Assembly: GCA_001310375.1 (NCBI GenBank) | Contig: BAXC01000004.1 | Location: forward strand, 1-64,000 | Reading direction: 5' to 3' | DNA length: 64,000 nucleotides | DNA from: Bacillus sp. JCM 19041 | GTDB taxonomy: Bacteria; Bacillota; Bacilli; Bacillales; Bacillaceae_D | Shown here: positions 19,144 through 28,537 of the stretch, piece after piece | Position numbering within the stretch: position 1 is the stretch's first letter | Layout of the letters: each line of letters begins with the position of its first letter | Notes under the pieces: generated by a model | Seen by the model: the letters and a program-made list of their open reading frames with translations, nothing else | Database searches by the model: none | Told to the model about the DNA's origin: nothing | Program-made: the position numbers and the translations under genes

Positions 19144-20010
19144 TTGAACATCATGACAAACAAAGTTTTAAACAACGAATTTCTTACCGAAATTGAACGA
19201 AAACCAAAACCATTTGAACAAGGAGAACCATTGTTTTGGAATGATCCCCACATTTCGAAGCAAATGCTTGCAAATCATCTTAATCCTGAAGTTGATGGGG
19301 CAACGAGGAATGCGACTGAAGTCGAAAACGTCACAAACTGGTTGCAGGAAACGCTACAAGTTAAACAGGGGAGCAAGATCCTTGATATTGGCTGTGGACC
19401 GGGGTTATACGCAACCCAATTTGCAGAGGTAGGCGCAGAAGTCACTGGAATTGATTATTCAAAGCGCTCGATTGAGTTTGCAAAAGAACAAGCGCGGCAT
19501 AAAAAACAATCCATTACGTATGTGTATGGTGACTACACAGAAGTTGATTTTGCCGACGGCTATGACGCGGCGATCTTGATTTATGGTGATTACTGCGTCC
19601 TGCCGTTAGAGAAAAGGAAGCTGCTTTTAAACAAGGTCTATGATGCACTTGCACCAGGAGGATTCTTTGCATTTGATGTGTCCACACCGTCATTAAGAAA
19701 GAAAGCTGGGTTAACACGTAATTGGTATGCCCATAATGGGGACGGCGGGTTTTGGAAGCCATCGAGCCATCTCGTCTTAGAGCAAGGCTTTCAGTATAAA
19801 GAAGACCTTTCGTTAGACCAGTTTAGTGTAATTGATGAAAATGGAGAGGTCTCAATTTATCGCAATTGGTTTCAAGATTTCACGAGAGAGCGGATTACAG
19901 AGGAGCTTTTGACTCAATCTGATTTTCAAGTGAACGGGGTTTACAACGATTTAAAAGGAACGCTGTATGAAGTCGGTGGCGATTGGATTGGGCTTATCTG
20001 CCAAAAATAG
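19144..20010 (+). CDS. class I SAM-dependent methyltransferase
   Basis: A 288-residue protein with motif I ILDIGCGPGLYATQFA near residue 79, GIDYSKRSIEFAKEQA near 102 and YDAAILIYGDYCVL near 140, typical of methyltransferase_25-like cytoplasmic enzymes. AAAGGAGACGAG sits 8-10 bases before TTG 19144, so that start is preferred over ATG 19153. The gap to the acetyltransferase gene is 21 bases, so the two may be co-transcribed. Substrate unknown. Confidence 0.85.
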   Translation: MNIMTNKVLNNEFLTEIERKPKPFEQGEPLFWNDPHISKQMLANHLNPEVDGATRNATEVENVTNWLQETLQVKQGSKILDIGCGPGLYATQFAEVGAEVTGIDYSKRSIEFAKEQARHKKQSITYVYGDYTEVDFADGYDAAILIYGDYCVLPLEKRKLLLNKVYDALAPGGFFAFDVSTPSLRKKAGLTRNWYAHNGDGGFWKPSSHLVLEQGFQYKEDLSLDQFSVIDENGEVSIYRNWFQDFTRERITEELLTQSDFQVNGVYNDLKGTLYEVGGDWIGLICQK

Positions 20011-20013
20011 GGT

Positions 20014-20027
20014 AACGACCGGTCGTT
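20014..20027. promoter_or_regulatory. perfect 14-bp palindrome AACGACCGGTCGTT
   Basis: Lies 4 bases after the methyltransferase stop and about 95 bases before the next start. There is no T run, so a terminator is unlikely; a TetR-like operator for the next gene is possible but unproven. Confidence 0.35.
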
Positions 20028-20121
20028 GCTTTCAATTAAAACAACATGCGTTTATAATGAGGGGGCGTTCTGCATGACTTGTGCAGAAGTTGCTAATTAG
20101 TTCGTACAGGAGTTGACTCTT

Positions 20122-20716
20122 ATGACTGAACTTATCTGGGTGCTTGCGATTATTGTCGTCCTCGCCTTTGTTTATAGATATGCCATTCATCCCCCTCTGC
20201 GTAGAAAGCAGAAGACACGCCAAGTAGAAAAAGAACTTGTCGAGAATGATGAGCATAAGGATTTGCTTATTGCTTCTTTTAAAGCGATTCGAAAAGAGTT
20301 GAGTCGTGCAGGTGCTGGAATCGACGAGTTGAAGCGGAATTACAACTTAATGGGCACTCGCACTCTGTTTGAAGTCGATCAAAAAAAAGGTCTCTCTTTA
20401 TTTCGAAGAAGATGGTATGTCTTTGCGCTACGCGAATAAGAAATGGCTATTACGGAATGAAAAGCAGGAAACGGATTCGCTTGAAATCCCGTTTAACCAT
20501 TATGATGCTGATTATTGGCATCGAGCTGGAGACATTTTAACGATGTTGCCCCTTTGGTGCCAAGCAGCGAATACGCATTATTTTCTTTCGGAAGAGGAAG
20601 CGAAGGAGAAGCGGGAGCAAATTGAAACAAAGCTTTTTCGGGAAATCGATTTGTTTATCAACGATTTATCCAGTAGATATTCTCCAAGTCCATTGTTAAA
20701 TGTCGGTGGTTCGTGA
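20122..20716 (+). CDS. membrane-anchored hypothetical protein (one inferred frameshift)
   Basis: The N-terminus LIWVLAIIVVLAFVYRYAI is one membrane helix, followed by a basic, helical cytoplasmic region. An extra A in the eight-A run at 20381-20388 shifts the frame; with seven As the protein continues SLYFEEDGMSLRYANKKWLL to a total of about 197 residues. I do not recognise the family. ACAGGAG precedes the ATG at 20122, and a strong terminator follows the stop. Confidence 0.65.
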
Positions 20717-20723
20717 GTTGAGA

Positions 20724-20751
20724 AGAGCAGCAAATAAGCTGCTCTTTTTTT
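20724..20751 (+). terminator. strong Rho-independent terminator
   Basis: AGAGCAGC (20724-20731) pairs perfectly with GCTGCTCT (20738-20745), then seven Ts. Confidence 0.9.
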
Positions 20752-20805
20752 GTGTGGAATTGAACAGACCATGATCTGCATATTCCATGTATACTAAACA
20801 AGAAA

Positions 20806-20819
20806 TGAAATCGTTATCA
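20806..20819 (+). promoter_or_regulatory. CcpA catabolite-repression (cre) box upstream of gntP
   Basis: TGAAATCGTTATCA matches the Bacillus cre consensus TGWNANCGNTNWCA at every position. It lies 35 bases before the GntP start, where CcpA binding would block initiation when a preferred sugar is present. Confidence 0.75.
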
Positions 20820-20853
20820 TTTATATGGATTGATCTGTTAAGAGGGGGATTCT

Positions 20854-22207
20854 ATGTATTTATTTTTCATTATTGCAGCGGCTGTTTTGCTCATTGTCGT
20901 TGCAACAACAAAGTTTAAAGTTCACCCATTTTTATCGCTTTTGCTTGGTACACTGTTTGTTGGGTTTGCTTCAGGCATGCCTCTTGAGAATATCGTAGAC
21001 AGTATGAATGAGGGTTTTGGAAGCTTAATGAGGAGCATTGGGCTTGTCATTGTATTTGGTACGATCATTGGTGTGATTTTAGAAAAGGCCGGTGCTGCGT
21101 ATCGAATGGCTGAAGTCGTTCTCCGAATTGTTGGCCCTAAGCGCCCACAGTTAGCAATGAGTATAATTGGCTTTATCGTATCGATTCCCGTTTTTTGCGA
21201 TTCAGGTTTTATCATCTTATCTAGCTTGAAAAAAGCACTGGCGCGTCGTGCGAAGGTAGCGGTTGCTTCAATGGCGGTAGCTTGCAACCGGTTTATATGC
21301 AACGCATACGCTCGTGCCACCTACTCCTGGACCGATTGCTGCGGCAGGGAATATCGGTGCAGACAACTACTTAGGAACCATTATTCTTATTGGATTAATT
21401 GTCGCTGTTCCAGCCACGCTAGTTGGCTACTTATGGGCGGTGAAAGTCGCAACAAAAATAGAAGTAGGGGAAGAAAAAGAGACGAATGGCGAAGAGTATG
21501 ACTATGACAAAGTAGTTGCGTCTTTTGGGAAAATGCCATCTACTTTTCAAGCGTTTCTGCCAATCATCTTGCCAATTGTTTTAATTGGAATTGGTTCGAT
21601 TATTTCTGTATTGGAAACAAGCGGAGGGTTTGCAGCATTCATGTTATTCTTAGGTCAGCCGGTTATTGCCTTACTCGCTGGGGTCATTGTTGCACTACCA
21701 TTAATGCCAAAATACGATGAAGAAACACTGACAGGCTGGATTGGAAAAGGATTGGTTGATGCCGCACCGATTATATTAATTACAGGTGTAGGTGGTGCTT
21801 TTGGTACCGTTATTCGCAATTCTGGTGTGGAAGAAATCATTCAAGGCTGGGATATCGGCGGACTATTTACTGGTGTCTTCTTCTTACTCGTTCCATTTCT
21901 TATTGCTGCGGCATTAAAAACGGCTCAGGGGTCTTCAACAACATCTCTTGTTATTACATCATCACTTATAGCACCGATCCTACCCGTAATGGGAATTGAA
22001 GGAGCTGTCCCACTTGCTCTTGTTGTCATGGCAATTGGAGCGGGAGCAATGACCGTCAGCCATGTAAATGACAGCTATTTCTGGGTTGTGACTGAATTTA
22101 GTGGGATGGATGTAAAAGATGCGTATAAAGCGCAAACGATGGCGACTTTGCTCCAAGGTGTCGTAACGATATCCGTAACGATGCTGTTATGGAGTATTCT
22201 TGTATAA
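20854..22207 (+). CDS. GntP family gluconate/organic-acid permease (one inferred frameshift)
   Basis: A polytopic protein of about 450 residues once one extra base near 21281 is removed. GntP signatures are clear: GTIIGVILEKAGAAYRMAE, SIPVFCDSGFIILSSL near 110, then VPPTPGPIAAAGNIGAD after the break, and AQGSSTTSLVITSSLIAPI and SHVNDSYFWVVTEFSGM near the end. Family members are proton symporters for gluconate, ketogluconate or glycerate-type acids. No sugar-acid kinase lies beside it, so the substrate cannot be fixed. AGAGGGGG precedes the ATG, and the upstream cre box predicts catabolite repression. Confidence 0.9.
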
Positions 22208-22340
22208 GTAGTACTTTCGTACGTTGAGGAAAAAAATCATACGTTGTGCTTGGCTTCATAATCAGTAGCCAAATCATTGGAAGCGACTTAGAGAATTGCT
22301 TACGAGGAACGATCGTGGTTAAAATGAGCGAAGAATAGAG

Positions 22341-22374
22341 AGGCTCGCAGTCAAAGTGGCTGCGGCCTTTTCTT
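22341..22374 (+). terminator. terminator downstream of gntP
   Basis: AGGCTCGCAG pairs with CTGCGGCCT with one bulged base, followed by TTTTCTTATT. Bases 22208-22340 hold no supported gene; a 33-codon frame starting near 22238 lacks a well-placed ribosome binding site. Confidence 0.55.
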
Positions 22375-22418
22375 ATTCAGGCATACTCTGTTATAACTTT
22401 GTCGACAACCCTTTTTTA

Positions 22419-22688
22419 TTAAAACGTTTCGTCGTGCATGTTCTTCTGTTCCCTATACATAGATTCAAACTTATGTACATGTACATCAATGACTCGATTA
22501 CTTGTTGCAGAGTCTTCAATTGGGGATAAATCCATCAAATTGTTATAATAAAATTCCTTGAGCAATTCTTCGACTTCCGCTGGATTGATCCCATCTGATT
22601 CAGCTTCACGGTATAGTAGGGTTGTGTCTTTGATGTTTTCAAGAATTAGTTTTCTGCGTACATAGATGAGTAGTTCGTCTTTTGTCAT
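22419..22688 (-). CDS. hypothetical protein, 89 residues
   Basis: Starts MTKDELLIYVRRKL with AAAAAAGGAG about 9 bases upstream (the in-frame upstream codons are unlikely). It is a charged, helical, cysteine-free protein that ends HKFESMYREQKNMHDETF. I do not recognise the family. It is divergent from the small membrane-protein gene at 22781. Confidence 0.55.
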   Translation of the reverse strand: MTKDELLIYVRRKLILENIKDTTLLYREAESDGINPAEVEELLKEFYYNNLMDLSPIEDSATSNRVIDVHVHKFESMYREQKNMHDETF

Positions 22689-22780
22689 CGTCAAAACTCC
22701 TTTTTTAAGCAAGCATACGACTAGGTTGTGTAGGAGGGTGAGCGTGTATGCAAATACATAAAAAGAAAGCGGAGGTTTAT

Positions 22781-22948
22781 ATGATTAAAAACCAACCAAG
22801 AAAACGGAGATTGGGATCGGCACTTTTACTTGGCCTTTGTTTAGGCGTCGTTTTTGGTATTTTGACGGATCAGTTAGCTGTGTATATGGTTATCGGGACG
22901 TTGCTTGGTGCACTTGTTGATTGGAATAAGTCAAAAGCGAGGAAATAA
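22781..22948 (+). CDS. small glycine-rich membrane protein
   Basis: A 55-residue protein, start behind GCGGAGG, with a basic N-terminus (KNQPRKRR) and two hydrophobic stretches with small-residue spacing (GSALLLGLCLGVVFGIL and VIGTLLGALVDW), resembling glycine-zipper membrane peptides. A 14-residue longer start at 22739-22748 is not supported by a ribosome binding site. Function unknown. An imperfect hairpin with a T-rich tail follows at about 22979-23007. Confidence 0.55.
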   Translation: MIKNQPRKRRLGSALLLGLCLGVVFGILTDQLAVYMVIGTLLGALVDWNKSKARK

Positions 22949-23052
22949 GAGTTTGATTTTTATCCAATAAGCTACTAAAAACGATTCCTTTTTGGAAAGG
23001 ATTCGTTTATGCTTATAAATGACAGAATATTTAAATTAAAGGAGGCTGTTTT

Positions 23053-23895
23053 ATGAAGCATGTGTACCTTGTAGATGCCGAGACAGGAGAAGTGATATCG
23101 GAAGTCGCAAGTTACAGAACGGTTAAACAACAAGAAGCATGGGCGCGGATTTATAAACTAAAAGAGATGAGAAAAGCAACTCACGCTCCATTTGTGGCTT
23201 GTTACCATGCGCCAATCCGAGCGAAAATGGACAAGCTATCGTTAACAGACGCCGGTGCATTATTAAAATTGATTATGAAGATACGAATAGACAAAAAGGG
23301 TAAGCTTTATTACGGTCGGAGCACGTATTTAACTCAATACCATTGTCAACACTTGTTTGATCGAAGTCAAAATCGGACTGCTGAAATTTTGAAAAGGCTC
23401 GAAGCGCTTGATCTTCTCACTTCCAAGCGTGAAGGACGCTATTTAACCTACAGTATCGACGAAGCGTTCCATTGTCGTGGGAAACTACGTAAGCAGAAAT
23501 TCACAAAACTGGCGTTAACGGATACCTCGTTTAAATCCATAAACTTACTCACGTTAACGGAATCCGGATTCCTCTATAAACTACTACCTTTTGTTCATTT
23601 CAAAACCAACCAAATTGTCGATAATCCAAATGAGTTTGAAGTAAGCAAACTTCGACTATTTAGCCGAAATCAACTAGCAAAAGAGCTTAAGTGTGACGTT
23701 AAAGGTGTAACGAAAATGATGAAAAGTCTATCTGAAAAGAGAATCATTCAAATTAAAACGATAAAAAAAAGCCATTGTTATCGCATTCATCCCGACGTAA
23801 TGTACCGCAAATATGGGACTGGCATAGATACGGAAAGCAATAAGCTTCGTGATTCATTTTTATCGGAGGAAAATCAGGGAAACATACGTAGTTAA
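23053..23895 (+). CDS. winged-helix-like DNA-binding protein, unknown role
   Basis: A 280-residue basic protein with a perfect AAAGGAGG before the ATG. Two similar blocks are visible: LTDAGALLKLIMKI...DRSQNRTAEILKRLEALDLLTSKREGRYLTY near residues 78-140, and LTESGFLYKLLPFVHF...SRNQLAKELKCDVKGVTKMMKSLSEKRIIQIKTIKKSHCY near 175-255. Each looks like a winged helix with a recognition helix and a beta-hairpin wing. This organisation resembles replication-initiator or phage-type regulators, but no replicon or prophage surrounds it. Family not recognised with certainty. Confidence 0.6.
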   Translation: MKHVYLVDAETGEVISEVASYRTVKQQEAWARIYKLKEMRKATHAPFVACYHAPIRAKMDKLSLTDAGALLKLIMKIRIDKKGKLYYGRSTYLTQYHCQHLFDRSQNRTAEILKRLEALDLLTSKREGRYLTYSIDEAFHCRGKLRKQKFTKLALTDTSFKSINLLTLTESGFLYKLLPFVHFKTNQIVDNPNEFEVSKLRLFSRNQLAKELKCDVKGVTKMMKSLSEKRIIQIKTIKKSHCYRIHPDVMYRKYGTGIDTESNKLRDSFLSEENQGNIRS

Positions 23896-23909
23896 AAGGG
23901 GGAAAAACG

Positions 23910-24129
23910 GTGTCTCATGAACTGAGTAGATTACGTATGTTCTATTTTGGAAAACGCTTGCTGGGTTTGGATTTGGTTATGTAGCAATAGCGGTCGCACC
24001 ATCAAGTATTACCCTCTTTATCTTGTGCGGAGCGCATACGGTAACTCATTCCTGTCCGTACGTTTGAGAGCCATACCCGGCAAGCCATGGTCGGTGCACC
24101 ATAAGCAACCTGCGTATCCGCGGGGATAA
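23910..24129 (+). other. possible broken small gene
   Basis: A GTG behind AAAGGGGGAAAAAC opens MSHELSRLRMFYFGKRLLGL and stops after 24 codons. Other frames stay open to about 24129, but none gives a product I recognise. It may be a small gene with one or more missing bases, or a remnant. It lies directly after the DNA-binding protein gene. Confidence 0.3.
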
Positions 24130-24253
24130 AAATACAAGCACTACAACAACAACTTTTTTTAATGGGAGTAAACGATTTCCTTATCTAGACCTATAAATAA
24201 GGAAGAGGAGTATAATAGAGGGAACAAAATCGGAATAATTAAAGAGGTGTCAA

Positions 24254-24886
24254 ATGAATAAACTCCTGCCATTATTTATTTTGATCATGGGTTTGGTCTA
24301 TATTTTCATCATCCCAAAAGAAGCGACATTTGTAAGCGTATTCTTTAAAGTGGTGCCGATGCTGCTTATTCTTTCGTATGCATGGATGAGGTATCGGGTG
24401 GTTCGTGAGCATAAGGCGATAGTGATTGGTTTATTTGTATGCACAATTGCGGATGCTGCCATTGCATTTTCTTTTTTTAGTAGGGCTTGTTGTGTTTTTA
24501 CTAGGGCATCTTTTTTATGTTTATGCATTTTTCCGTGCCACATCTGGGAGAAAGCGGTCGTGGCAAGTAATCGTACCGTATGTGATCTACGCGAGCATGG
24601 TTGGGTGGTTTTTACTAAAAGCAATTGTGGCTTCGGTGATACGTTTATGATTGGTCCAGTGATCGCGTATATGGTTGTGATAAGTGCTATGGGTATTGCC
24701 GCAGCATGGACAAAGCACCTTGCGGCAATTATCGGAAGCATTTTGTTTATTCTTTCGGACACGGTGTTGGCTTGGAACTTATTTGTTGATCCTGTTCCAT
24801 TGTCTCATGTATGGATCATGTCGACTTATTACAGTGCTCAGTTTTTAATTGCTACGAGTATAAGCGTTTATTTGAGTAAGAAGTAG
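24254..24886 (+). CDS. YhhN/TMEM86-like (lysoplasmalogenase family) membrane protein with two compensating inferred frameshifts
   Basis: The frame is open for 210 codons but the middle third is in the wrong phase. An extra T in the run near 24472-24478 and a missing base near 24640 compensate each other. In the corrected phase the middle reads LVGLVVFLLGHLFYVYAF and continues to WFLLKAIVASVI, and the end reads FILSDTVLAWNLF, the acidic-in-membrane pattern of the YhhN family. About eight helices are present. Family enzymes in animals hydrolyse lysoplasmalogens; bacterial roles are poorly defined. AAAGAGGTG precedes the ATG. Confidence 0.75.
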   Translation: MNKLLPLFILIMGLVYIFIIPKEATFVSVFFKVVPMLLILSYAWMRYRVVREHKAIVIGLFVCTIADAAIAFSFFSRACCVFTRASFLCLCIFPCHIWEKAVVASNRTVCDLREHGWVVFTKSNCGFGDTFMIGPVIAYMVVISAMGIAAAWTKHLAAIIGSILFILSDTVLAWNLFVDPVPLSHVWIMSTYYSAQFLIATSISVYLSKK

Positions 24887-24949
24887 GGAGTATCTGTAGA
24901 TAAACCTGACGACATGATTTTTTACTAATAATGCAAATATACGGTGATT

Positions 24950-25069
24950 TGCCGGCGCTCCCGGCATACACTTCGCTTTCCGCGGGCGACGGATGAGCCT
25001 CACAGCGTAGCTGTGTGTCTCATCATCGTCTCTTCTCCCGCAGGAGTCTACGTGTATGCCGTCCGCTAG
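24950..25069. repeat. dispersed GC-rich palindromic element, copy 1
   Basis: A ~118-base element flanked by the inverted ends GGCATACAC (24963-24971) and GTGTATGCC (25052-25060). It has a central hairpin CACAGC/GCTGTG around 25001-25015 and internal parts CGCTTTCCGCGGGCGACGGA and CTCCCGCAGGAGTC. It is more GC-rich than its surroundings. A second copy in the opposite orientation lies at 41209-41328. It encodes nothing and resembles a small palindromic interspersed element. Confidence 0.75.
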
Positions 25070-25245
25070 TTGCTGATGAGTTCAATATAAGAATGCAAAT
25101 GGCGGTGGTTTGAATAGAAAAAATCGTGAGCATACATACTGTACTGATGATGCTAGATATAAGACGTCAAGCATCGATAAAAACCTTCAAGAAAAACAAG
25201 GCCGGTCATGATGCCTTAAGAAAGTGAAACTTCCATTGACCCCCA

Positions 25246-25276
25246 AAATGCTCTGAGTCAATCTCAGAGCATTTTT
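25246..25276. terminator. bidirectional terminator after threonine synthase
   Basis: AAATGCTCTGAG (25246-25257) pairs perfectly with CTCAGAGCATTT (25263-25274). T or A runs on both sides suit termination in either direction; the minus-strand threonine synthase ends 36 bases away. Confidence 0.8.
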
Positions 25277-25311
25277 CTACAGTCAGAGCATCCAGCAGAT
25301 GCTTACAGTCG

Positions 25312-26519
25312 TTAAAGTCTACCTGTCTTCTCAAGGATCTGTGCATCCAATTGAATGGTTTCAGGGTATTTGATGCCCATTCCTGTATTTAAACAAACGA
25401 CTGTTTCACCTTCTTTAATCCAACCTTTTTCTCTAAGTTGCCGTGCAGCAGCAAAGGTTGCGGCACCTTCTGGACAAACGAATGTTCCTTCAAGTGTTGT
25501 AACAAGCTGTTGTTCAGCTAACAGGTCGGAATCAGAAATAGCGATCGCGCAGCCGTTTGATTTATATAAGGCATCAAGCACAAGAAAATCGCCAATCGCT
25601 TTTGGTACATTAATGCCAAAGGCCGTTGTTGCAGAATTAGGATAAAAGGTAGACTCTCGTTCCCCTGCTTTCCATGCGTCTACAATCGGCGCACAGCCTT
25701 GTGCTTGAACAGCGACAAAGCGTGGCATCATCTTCTCGTTCACCCAACCAAGTTCTTGTAGCTCTTTAATCGCCTTGTAAATCCCTATTAATCCAACCCC
25801 ACCACCAGTTGGATAGAGAATCACATCAGGCAGTTCCCAGTTTAGTTGTTCACAAAGTTCTAACCCCATCGTTTTTTTGCCTTCAATTCGATAAGGCTCC
25901 TTTAATGTGGAAACGTCATAATAACTGTAAGAGGCTACTGCACTCGCCACAACTTTTCCTGCATCGCTAATTAATCCATCGATTAAGCTTAGCACCCCTC
26001 CTGCAGCAACAACTTCCTTGCGGGTAATCTCTGGTGCGTCGATTGGCATGACGATATGGGATTGAATGCCCGCCCTAGCCGCATATTGTGCCCATGCAGC
26101 GCCAGCGTTCCCGTTTGTTGGCATTGCCAATTCTTTTACGCCAAGTTCCTTCGCTTTTGATACGCCAACTGCAGCACCGCGTGCCTTAAAGGAACCAGTT
26201 GGCAATAAGCCTTCGTCTTTCATAAGGAGCTGCGGGATATCGACCTTTTGTCCGTACTGTTTCATTGGAAGCAGGGGTGTCATGCCTTCGCCAAGTGTTG
26301 TCACATGTTCTCTTGCTTCTATAGGCAGAAGGGATGGTAGCGCCAAAGAGAATGATCAGTTGGATCAAGTGCTTCTTTTGTCCAATCTGATTTTAATTTT
26401 TGTAAGTCATAGTTTACGAGCAAGGGAGAACCACATGTACATAAATGGTGAACCTCTTCTTTTGTGTAAATTTTTTGACATTTAGGGCAAGATAAATGGG
26501 ACAAGTAGCTATAGCGCAT
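25312..26519 (-). CDS. threonine synthase-like PLP enzyme (one inferred frameshift)
   Basis: The first ~65 residues form a zinc-ribbon-like segment (SCPKCQKIY...CTCGSPL) found in one class of threonine synthases. One missing base near 26335 separates it from the PLP fold: LGEGMTPLLP, the Schiff-base lysine in GSFKARG, NAGAAWAQYAARAG and the phosphate-binding YPTGGGVGLIG. The restored length is about 402, right for the family. It should convert O-phosphohomoserine to threonine, though such stand-alone paralogues can have other substrates. No hom or thrB gene is nearby. Transcribed alone. Confidence 0.85.
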
Positions 26520-26638
26520 AAAGACCTCCGTGTATTCAAAGTGGTTTAATCTATTTTAAAGAACAGTAGAGTGAGCCGTCAAGGAAGGGACGAAGTGTTA
26601 TTTAGCAGAAGAAAAAACCTATAGGATATAAAGAAAAG

Positions 26639-26672
26639 AGACCAAAAGCCCTTTTAAAGCTGCTTTTGGTCT
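26639..26672 (-). terminator. terminator overlapping the end of the DUF2500 gene
   Basis: AGACCAAAAGC and GCTTTTGGTCT pair over 11 bases without mismatch. On the minus strand a CTCTTTT tail follows. The stop codon of the DUF2500 gene lies in the loop. Confidence 0.75.
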
Positions 26673-27090
26673 ATCTCTTTTTGGTGAAGAGGCAAAGGGA
26701 GCCGAATACAGTCTATAAAACGGGTTCCTTGGAACGTAAGATGACCAGCGTCTCCTTCAGCCAATAGCCCGTATTCTTTGCTCGACAAACGGAATTCTGA
26801 TCGGTCCCCACTTTCAAATTCATATGTGGCAAAGTAGGTGGTTGAAGAAGTAGATGTGCTATGACCATCGTGGTGATCGTTGAAGTGGTTGTTGTGTTGC
26901 ACATTAGATCGCTTTGATCTTAAAACGGCTTCAACGGTCAATCGAGGAGACTGATTGTTCGTTTTCCATTCCTTTACACCGTTAACGAATGTAAACACAA
27001 CAAGCGATAAAATGATGACAAATACAATTGTGATAAAAATGGGGCAGCAGAAAAAAGCCAATCACCACCAGTGTCATACATTTCATACAT
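26654..27090 (-). CDS. DUF2500 family membrane-anchored protein (one inferred frameshift)
   Basis: The ATG at 27090 follows AAAAAGGAG and begins MYEMYDTGGDWLFSAAP. A C missing from the CCCC run near 27046 breaks the frame; it continues IFITIVFVIILSLVVFTFVNGVKEW, one membrane helix. Then comes NNQSPRLTVEAVLRSKR and a beta-rich domain with YFATYEFESGDRSEFRL, characteristic of DUF2500. A His/Ser/Thr-rich loop (HNNHFNDHHDGHSTST) lies between strands and might bind metal. Length about 145. Function unknown. Confidence 0.8.
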
Positions 27091-27189
27091 AGCAATCACT
27101 CCTTTTTATAGAAGTAGTATACGATTTGAAGTGTCATATCGGTTCATCGTATTGAGGGAAGATAGCTTGGAGCAATTTCCCTTTGCCTC

Positions 27190-27474
27190 TTATTTAGTTT
27201 TATAAAGTTCGTTCGATGACAACCATTCTAAAAATAGTTGATAAGGGTAGTATGTAGTACCTTTTAATTCTATTTTTGGGGCAGAAGGGTACTTATACAA
27301 TAATTCTTCTGTTTCCTCTTTGCTTAAATAAATGTATAAGTGTAAGTCACTTTCCTTGATGAGGTAGTATTCATTTGTGCTCTTCTTAGGTGTTGAAAAA
27401 TTCCTAATACCGTTTCCGATAAAGTAGCCTAAAGCTGCAAGACCTAAAGCGATCCAGAAAAAACCAATGTCCAT
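27190..27474 (-). CDS. small membrane-anchored hypothetical protein
   Basis: A 94-residue protein starting MDIGFFWIALGLAALGYFIG (one membrane helix), followed by a soluble domain with YYLIKESDLHLYIYLSKEETEELLYKYP. The short C-terminal domain resembles a small helix-turn-helix or adaptor fold, but I do not recognise it. AAAAAAGGGG precedes this ATG; longer upstream starts would run into the alkA gene and are rejected. Confidence 0.6.
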   Translation of the reverse strand: MDIGFFWIALGLAALGYFIGNGIRNFSTPKKSTNEYYLIKESDLHLYIYLSKEETEELLYKYPSAPKIELKGTTYYPYQLFLEWLSSNELYKTK

Positions 27475-27538
27475 TATAATCCCCTTTTTTGAATAGTTTA
27501 CCACATTGTTTTTAAACCAATCTAGCGAATGTCCATAA

Positions 27539-28450
27539 TCAATACAACATCCGCCATAAATAAAACGTTGCGTATGACTCAAATCCTTTCCAAAGCATAG
27601 CCATTTCACGGATTTCTGTTTTGGTTGGTTTGCGCTCAATGCCACAAATAAACTTGATGGCGTTATGCAAACCAACGTCATCAATCGGAAAGGCATTAGG
27701 AAAGCGCAGGCAGCGCATTAATACATAATTAGCCGTCCATGGGCCAATGCCACGAATAGAGGTTAGTTGTTTTTCCGCTGTTTTTAAATCGGTTGCGAGA
27801 TTCGCTTTTGATAGAGTACCATCCTTTAGTAATTGCGAGACCGACAGCAAGTATTCGGCTTTTCTCTTAGTCATTCCGAGGTTCATCAGTTCTTCTATGG
27901 ATGAGGACGCAACGATGTCTGGTTTTGGAAACAACCAAAACGTGGTGCCGTCCGAATCGATTGAATTCCCAAATTGTTCAACAAAGCGACGCTTGAGTGT
28001 GTAGGCATAGCTGAGGTTGATTTGTTGGCCAAGAATACCCCAAACAAGCGCCTCATAGAGATCGGGAATACCGATAACGCGCAAGCCATAAAAAGTTGAA
28101 ACCGGTTGATGAAGCAAAGGATCTGTCGCTGCCATTGTGTAGAAGGCATCTAGATCTGTATATAGATCAAACCAATCACACACATATGTGATGATCTTGT
28201 ATCGGATGGCTTGATCCATCGGTGCTTGCTGCAAAAAACGGATACATAAATCCGAGTCGTTTTCAGAGCTTATACTGATAAGGTACGTTTGTCCTTCTAC
28301 TTCAATTGCTCGTATTACAGAGCCTTCTTCTATATGAAACATGCATTCATTTGTTGATCGATTTAAATAAGCAAGGTTCGCTTGAAACGAAAAGAGCCCG
28401 TCTGTGCGAATAATAGCGTTATAATGATTGACCCATGTGGTTGTTGGCAT
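27539..28450 (-). CDS. alkA: DNA-3-methyladenine glycosylase II (AlkA-like)
   Basis: A 303-residue HhH-GPD glycosylase. The helix-hairpin-helix LTSIRGIGPWTANYVLMRCL near residue 235 and the catalytic aspartate region NAFPIDDVGL near 260 are intact, and WGILGQQINLSYAYTLKRRF near 140 is the preceding conserved helix. It excises alkylated bases such as 3-methyladenine to start base-excision repair. It is divergent from a radical SAM photolyase-like gene and about 1.7 kb from adaA-adaB, so alkylation-repair functions cluster here. AAAGGAGC precedes the start. Confidence 0.92.
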   Translation of the reverse strand: MPTTTWVNHYNAIIRTDGLFSFQANLAYLNRSTNECMFHIEEGSVIRAIEVEGQTYLISISSENDSDLCIRFLQQAPMDQAIRYKIITYVCDWFDLYTDLDAFYTMAATDPLLHQPVSTFYGLRVIGIPDLYEALVWGILGQQINLSYAYTLKRRFVEQFGNSIDSDGTTFWLFPKPDIVASSSIEELMNLGMTKRKAEYLLSVSQLLKDGTLSKANLATDLKTAEKQLTSIRGIGPWTANYVLMRCLRFPNAFPIDDVGLHNAIKFICGIERKPTKTEIREMAMLWKGFESYATFYLWRMLY

Positions 28451-28537
28451 ACAAGAAGCTCCTTTCTTTTTAAGTCGCTTGCAGCTATCTGTGCAGCATG
28501 GTAAAGTTCGGATACTTCTTACACACAGGAGGCTGCA

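Noticed and set aside
20922..21320. 132-codon minus-strand reading frame
   Set aside because: It lies antisense to gntP, has no ribosome binding site and mirrors the codon pattern of the real gene.
22238..22339. 33-codon GTG frame after gntP
   Set aside because: The nearest purine-rich site is too far upstream and it overlaps no conserved feature; left unannotated.
24950..25069. Riboswitch or structured leader
   Set aside because: It is not upstream of a gene in the right orientation and recurs inverted elsewhere, so a dispersed repeat fits better.
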